The translations under genes were made by a program, and so were the position numbers. Source: Nemopilema nomurai (taxonomy: Eukaryota; Cnidaria; Scyphozoa; Rhizostomeae; Rhizostomatidae). Taken from it: a stretch of 64,000 nucleotides of DNA. Each line of letters opens with the position of its first letter. Positions within the stretch are counted from its first letter, which is position 1. The notes under the pieces were generated by a model. The model did no database searches and was not told where the DNA came from. It was given only the letters and a program-made list of their open reading frames with translations. Of this stretch, positions 61,501 to 64,000 are shown piece after piece. Location of the stretch: NCBI GenBank assembly GCA_003864495.1, contig ML133394.1, positions 2,767,108 through 2,831,107 of the forward strand, given 5' to 3'.

Positions 61501-63318
61501 CTCTTGATTGTTATTCATTTAATTCACTGAATATTCATGAATTCAAATCATTCATGTATTTTTCAGGCTCAGATTTCATAGATTTTAACAGTATGATTTA
61601 AAAAAGAATAGCCTCATAAGTCATTACTTACTGCACTCTAAATTTTTTATGATCAGTTCTGTCATAAGGTGAATGAAACAATAATAACTTTCCACATATG
61701 AGAAAAATTGATTAAATTGAAGAGGGCAAATAAAAGAGATTGAAGGCTAACAACTAACAATGTAAAGACTATTCACAGTTTTTCACGACAAGCAACTCTG
61801 AGTTGAGATGACAAAAGGCACAACTATGACTATCTTGACAGATCAAGAAGGTGAAAAGGCATGGTTAAGAAGTAAAGACAAGGCTTTTACTTTTTAAATG
61901 AGTTGATTCAATAAGTGCTAAATATTTCTTAGAAAAGAGATTTTTTCATTTTCATAAGACATAAGACAACAAGACAAATTCATAAGGAGCCTTAAAAAGA
62001 CAGTAATAAATAGACATTCTCACCCATGCCCCAAGATACCCCATTGTCTCCATCATCTTCATCTACTGGCTCCTCGTCCTGTTTGATGTTCTCTATTTCA
62101 CTTTTTTGTTTGATGATTTTCATGTCAACCTCTTCATCTTGATCCTCTTCTGGGCCCTTCAAAATAAGACCAAATTATATAATTATCTGAATTATGTAAA
62201 TATTCAAAAGGGGGAATTTTCATGCAGACAGAGCAAACTTGCTATTCAACTTGTACGGGAAAATGGTCATGTCACTCCAATAGTCAAGGCCTGCAACTTG
62301 AAACGTTTTTTAATAGTAATGGTATTAAATGCTTGAAATAATATTGATTGTAAGTAGGTTTCAATGAATCAATGATACATCTGACTAGATTAGTTCTTCT
62401 TGCAAAGACTGTTTCAATGTCTTGATAAGATCAATTCTATAGAAAAATCAATGACCTGAAAATAACAAAGGAATGAAATAAATTGTATGATATTGAATTC
62501 ACACTTGACAAGTCAAGACAATTTGAGGATGATACCTGTAAAACATGTAAACGGCTGCTTCCACCAAACTTTATTACATAACCAACTCTAATTCGGTGGT
62601 AAACATGTGGCTGTAAAGCTATCTTATTAACAACTGTGCCATGCGTACTACCAAGGTCCATAACATAAAAGCCTTCCCCTATTTTTGATCCTTTTTCCTC
62701 TGCTGATTCACTTCCTCGGTAAACTATAACAGCGTGGTACCTAGATATGGATGGATGCTCCATAAGAACATCACACCCCTCAAGCCGTCCAAAGATATAA
62801 AAAGGCTTCTCCGTTAAATCTAACTTTCCTTTCAAAACACCATTTTTCAGTATTTCAAGGGAATACTCCTCAGAACAAGTAGTGCACCAGTTTGGACAGC
62901 TAAATGGTACACTAGGTTTTCTTTGATTTTCATCTATCTTTTCTTGTTTTTCAGTTTTGTGTTCAGCTTTATTTTCAACAGTATGTGGGGTTTGTCCCTG
63001 GGTAGTCGTTTCGCTCTGACTTGTTACTAATGCTGGTTCCTTTCCACGTGTGTTCTCGTCAGCTTGGGACTTCCGTTTCACTACTGCTTGAGGTTTCCTT
63101 TTAACTACAGCCTTCTTTGGCGCAACAAATGTTGGTGACATGAATTTATCGACCCCCGTAGTTTGCCCTACAACTTTGTTATCGGTTTCTACTGACGTCG
63201 CTGATGTATCCATCTCTTCGACAGACTTCAGAGCGAGTTCACTAGCTTCGTTTGGCTTTACATCTGGACAGCTAGCTACTTTATCGTCAATGTTCATATT
63301 TTCCTCGCTCATCTCCAT
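49548..63318 (-). CDS. SLC4A1AP: kanadaptin (SLC4A1AP), complete 14-exon gene
   Basis: A largely nuclear FHA-domain protein, first described as a kidney anion-exchanger adaptor. Exons, 5' to 3': 62536-63318, 62024-62156, 61196-61306, 60886-60955, 60538-60677, 59827-59910, 59415-59491, 58916-58985, 58215-58330, 57559-57638, 57186-57226, 50552-50766, 50305-50383, 49548-49597. Every junction is GT-AG, phases agree throughout, and the total is 2049 nt (682 residues plus stop). The FHA domain (about residues 165-261) shows FYIFGRLEGCDVLMEHPSIS, then RYHAV, DLGSTHGTVVNK and VIKFGGSSRLHVLQ. Next come PEEDQ, DPKKTLRGFFEREG, a dsRNA-binding-like segment (KKKDAVVACAYEACRIIDAH), NDYYDSDEDSFLDRTG, the KRKKRLKKAGK basic stretch, LLEIVKPVELPP and the conserved C-terminus WVPPKGQTGDGKTHLNERFG-Y. 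Intron 11 (50767-57185) hosts transposons and a tRNA gene. Start at 63318 follows a short upstream ORF. Confidence 0.96.
50904..54137 (-). mobile_element. nearly intact hAT transposon (3234 bp) in kanadaptin intron 11
   Basis: The ends CAGGGCCGTCGAGAG (left) and, inverted, CAGGACCGTCGAGAG (right) differ at one base. A perfect 8-bp duplication TGCCAGCA flanks them (50896-50903 and 54138-54145). Subterminal zones are GGGCCCC-rich. Inside is one transposase gene on the minus strand. Perfect flanks and an almost complete reading frame point to a recent insertion. It lies in the same orientation as the host gene, which is otherwise intact. Confidence 0.96.
51151..53668 (-). CDS. hAT transposase, ZMYM1/TTF-zinc-finger type, one frameshift
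   Basis: From ATG 53668 (MSSYRHKSGAQKRQEKK) the first frame gives 547 residues. It has a basic N-terminus, a TTF-type zinc-finger region (about residues 105-210, with WLVFSPTKAALYCLPCRLFG and HIKCYLAWRELQRRL), then the DUF4371-like RNase-H start (YFAIMVDGTPDASHTEQTTF, with a likely catalytic Asp) and CRGQGYDNAANMSGRYNGAQ plus ACHSLNLCG. Near 52030-52045 (a TTACCCCGAAA run) the frame shifts. The second frame then continues to stop 51151 and includes the C-terminal hAT dimerisation motif LRIFCTLPVTVASAERSFSK and LKQIKNFLRSTM. The product would bind the element ends and catalyse excision and insertion. The single indel is either a read error or the only lesion in this copy. Confidence 0.94.
54851..54923 (+). 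tRNA. tRNA-Arg (anticodon CCT)
   Basis: A full cloverleaf can be drawn. Acceptor GCCTCCG pairs with CGGAGGT (first pair G-U, as in vertebrate tRNA-Arg-CCT). The D arm is GGCCTAATGGATAAGGC; the anticodon stem TCGGC/GCCGG encloses loop CTCCTAA with anticodon CCT. The T arm GCGGG/CCCGT encloses TTCGAGT, which together with its flanks is a good B box (GGTTCGAGTCC). No intron; the CCA tail is not encoded. It lies within kanadaptin intron 11 on the opposite strand. Confidence 0.96.
55383..56491. mobile_element. hAT-like non-autonomous element with CAGGCGCGGATCTAG ends
   Basis: The left end CAGGCGCGGATCTAGACCGG is matched by the inverted right end, which reads CAGGCGCGGATCTAGC when reverse-complemented, with a shared ACCGGTTxxAC / AAACCGGT subterminal motif. 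CAGG...CCTG ends are typical of hAT. A clear 8-bp duplication was not found (ATTAGTAG against AGAAGTGT). The open frame 55394-55720 (-) has no transposase motif I recognise. It contains the nested MITE 56040-56347. Confidence 0.75.
56040..56347. mobile_element. Tc1/mariner-type MITE with CCGTAAATCCTCGAATT ends, nested
   Basis: The left end CCGTAAATCCTCGAATT and the inverted right end CCGTAACTCCTCGAATT differ at one base; TA dinucleotides flank both sides (56038-56039, 56348-56349). The interior contains runs of AAGCCCCC / GCCCCCTCC. There is no coding capacity. It sits inside the hAT-like element 55383-56491 and therefore inserted later. Confidence 0.85.
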
Positions 63319-63327
63319 CCCAATTTC

Positions 63328-63396
63328 TTATGATCTACAAGGCTTTCCTGAAGATGGACGACCTTGCATGGTACCCGAGTTTGTATTGTCCGCCAT
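63328..63396 (-). promoter_or_regulatory. upstream ORF in the kanadaptin 5' leader
   Basis: ATG 63396 (context ATGGCGGAC) opens a 22-codon frame, MADNTNSGTMQGRPSSGKPC-RS, ending at TAA 63328, nine bases before the kanadaptin ATG at 63318 and in another frame. A second in-frame ATG lies within it. If the transcript starts upstream of 63396, ribosomes must reinitiate or scan past. It could instead be part of an alternative first exon. Confidence 0.5.
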
Positions 63397-63591
63397 TATA
63401 TGAAGCATTTCATTTGATCTCTACTTGATAATGAGGCTGAACATTGCCTGTGACCAGCGGAAAAGCGGAGCTGCCATTAATGTGTGACCTTTAAAGGCGG
63501 AGCTACAAAGCAACTTTTCTGCAAGAGGGGGGGAGGGGTGGTTTGAGGGTGGTGGTTGTATAAAGTTGTGATTTGCTGACAATAGGGTGTG

Positions 63592-63945
63592 GCTTTAGGA
63601 TCCGCATAGATCCGTACCCAAACTGGTTACGACAGGCCTTGCGTTTACACGGGCACGGTAGGATCCGTATCTTTTCTTGGAGAGATCCGTACCTTTTTGG
63701 GTACGATTAGAGAGCGAATCCATTTGGTTTCGTTCCTTCATCGGCGCCGTGTAAACGGGTGTATACGGATCCGCAAAGGCATGGCAGTGAAACGAGACCA
63801 CCAAATTGAAAATTATCAATCACCTTGTCATTGCACATGTTTAAAAAGAGAGATTCGCTTTTGGTCCGTTCTTGTGTAAACGCTTGTGCATTGTACATAT
63901 CGTACCTAAAAGATCCGGATCTTTTACTCTCGTGAAAACGGGGCC
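63592..63945. mobile_element. probable MITE with GGCCCCGTTTTCACGAG right end
   Basis: The right end, reverse-complemented, reads GGCCCCGTTTTCACGAGAG, then TAAAAGATCCGGATCTTTT, and is followed by TTA. A related inverted copy starts near 63635 (GGCCTTGCGTTTACACGGGC, then GGATCCGTATCTTTT). Another TTA stands at 63596, before GGATCCGCATAGATCCGTAC. The exact left end is uncertain. It is a non-coding repeat with many AGATCCGTACC motifs. Confidence 0.5.
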
Positions 63946-64000
63946 TTAGTTTGTGGTTAGGATAAAGACATGGCTTGCTCCTTTTCCATCTGCATTTTTT

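Overview
The window is eukaryotic, and most likely from a cnidarian such as a stony coral or sea anemone. That is an inference from AT-rich DNA, intron-rich conserved animal genes, a small cluster of single-exon GT10 fucosyltransferases and many cut-and-paste transposon relics. No bacterial-style operon is present. One assembly gap (N) covers 32733-33550.

Layout. (1) 1-18.4 kb: three GT10 alpha-1,3-fucosyltransferase-like genes. One is intact on + (4185-5465), one intact on - (7652-8923), and one is a frame-broken near-copy on - (14964-16193). Between them lie a decayed BEL/Pao retrotransposon and several MITEs. A small acidic exon at 385-465 has the right phase to follow the last UPF2 exon at 18418, so the whole cluster may sit inside one UPF2 intron of about 18 kb. 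(2) 18.4-28.4 kb: the N-terminal half of UPF2 (nonsense-mediated decay) on -, 17 exons. (3) 29.2-32.4 kb: the first seven exons of G6PD on +, head to head with UPF2; the rest is lost in or beyond the gap. (4) 33.55-35.3 kb: a ~173-bp tandem satellite running out of the gap. (5) 35.87-38.24 kb: a transposon-like element with inverted ends and TTA target duplications, almost filled by a ~76-bp minisatellite that resembles its own terminal repeat. (6) 40.5-45.5 kb: DEGS1 (sphingolipid delta4-desaturase) on -, two exons. The large exon is broken by four small indels and ends in a GHTAVGN repeat tail. (7) 49.5-63.3 kb: a complete 14-exon kanadaptin (SLC4A1AP) gene on -. Its large intron 11 hosts a nearly intact hAT transposon with a perfect 8-bp target duplication, a tRNA-Arg(CCT) gene, and a second hAT-like element carrying a nested TA-flanked MITE.

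The host genes are housekeeping functions (mRNA surveillance, the pentose phosphate pathway, ceramide synthesis, a nuclear FHA protein) and share no obvious pathway. The fucosyltransferases are the lineage-specific part. The most unusual DNA is the transposon-embedded satellite and the layers of nested non-autonomous elements. Exon boundaries were read by eye from splice sites, reading phase and remembered family sequence; no alignment or database search was run.
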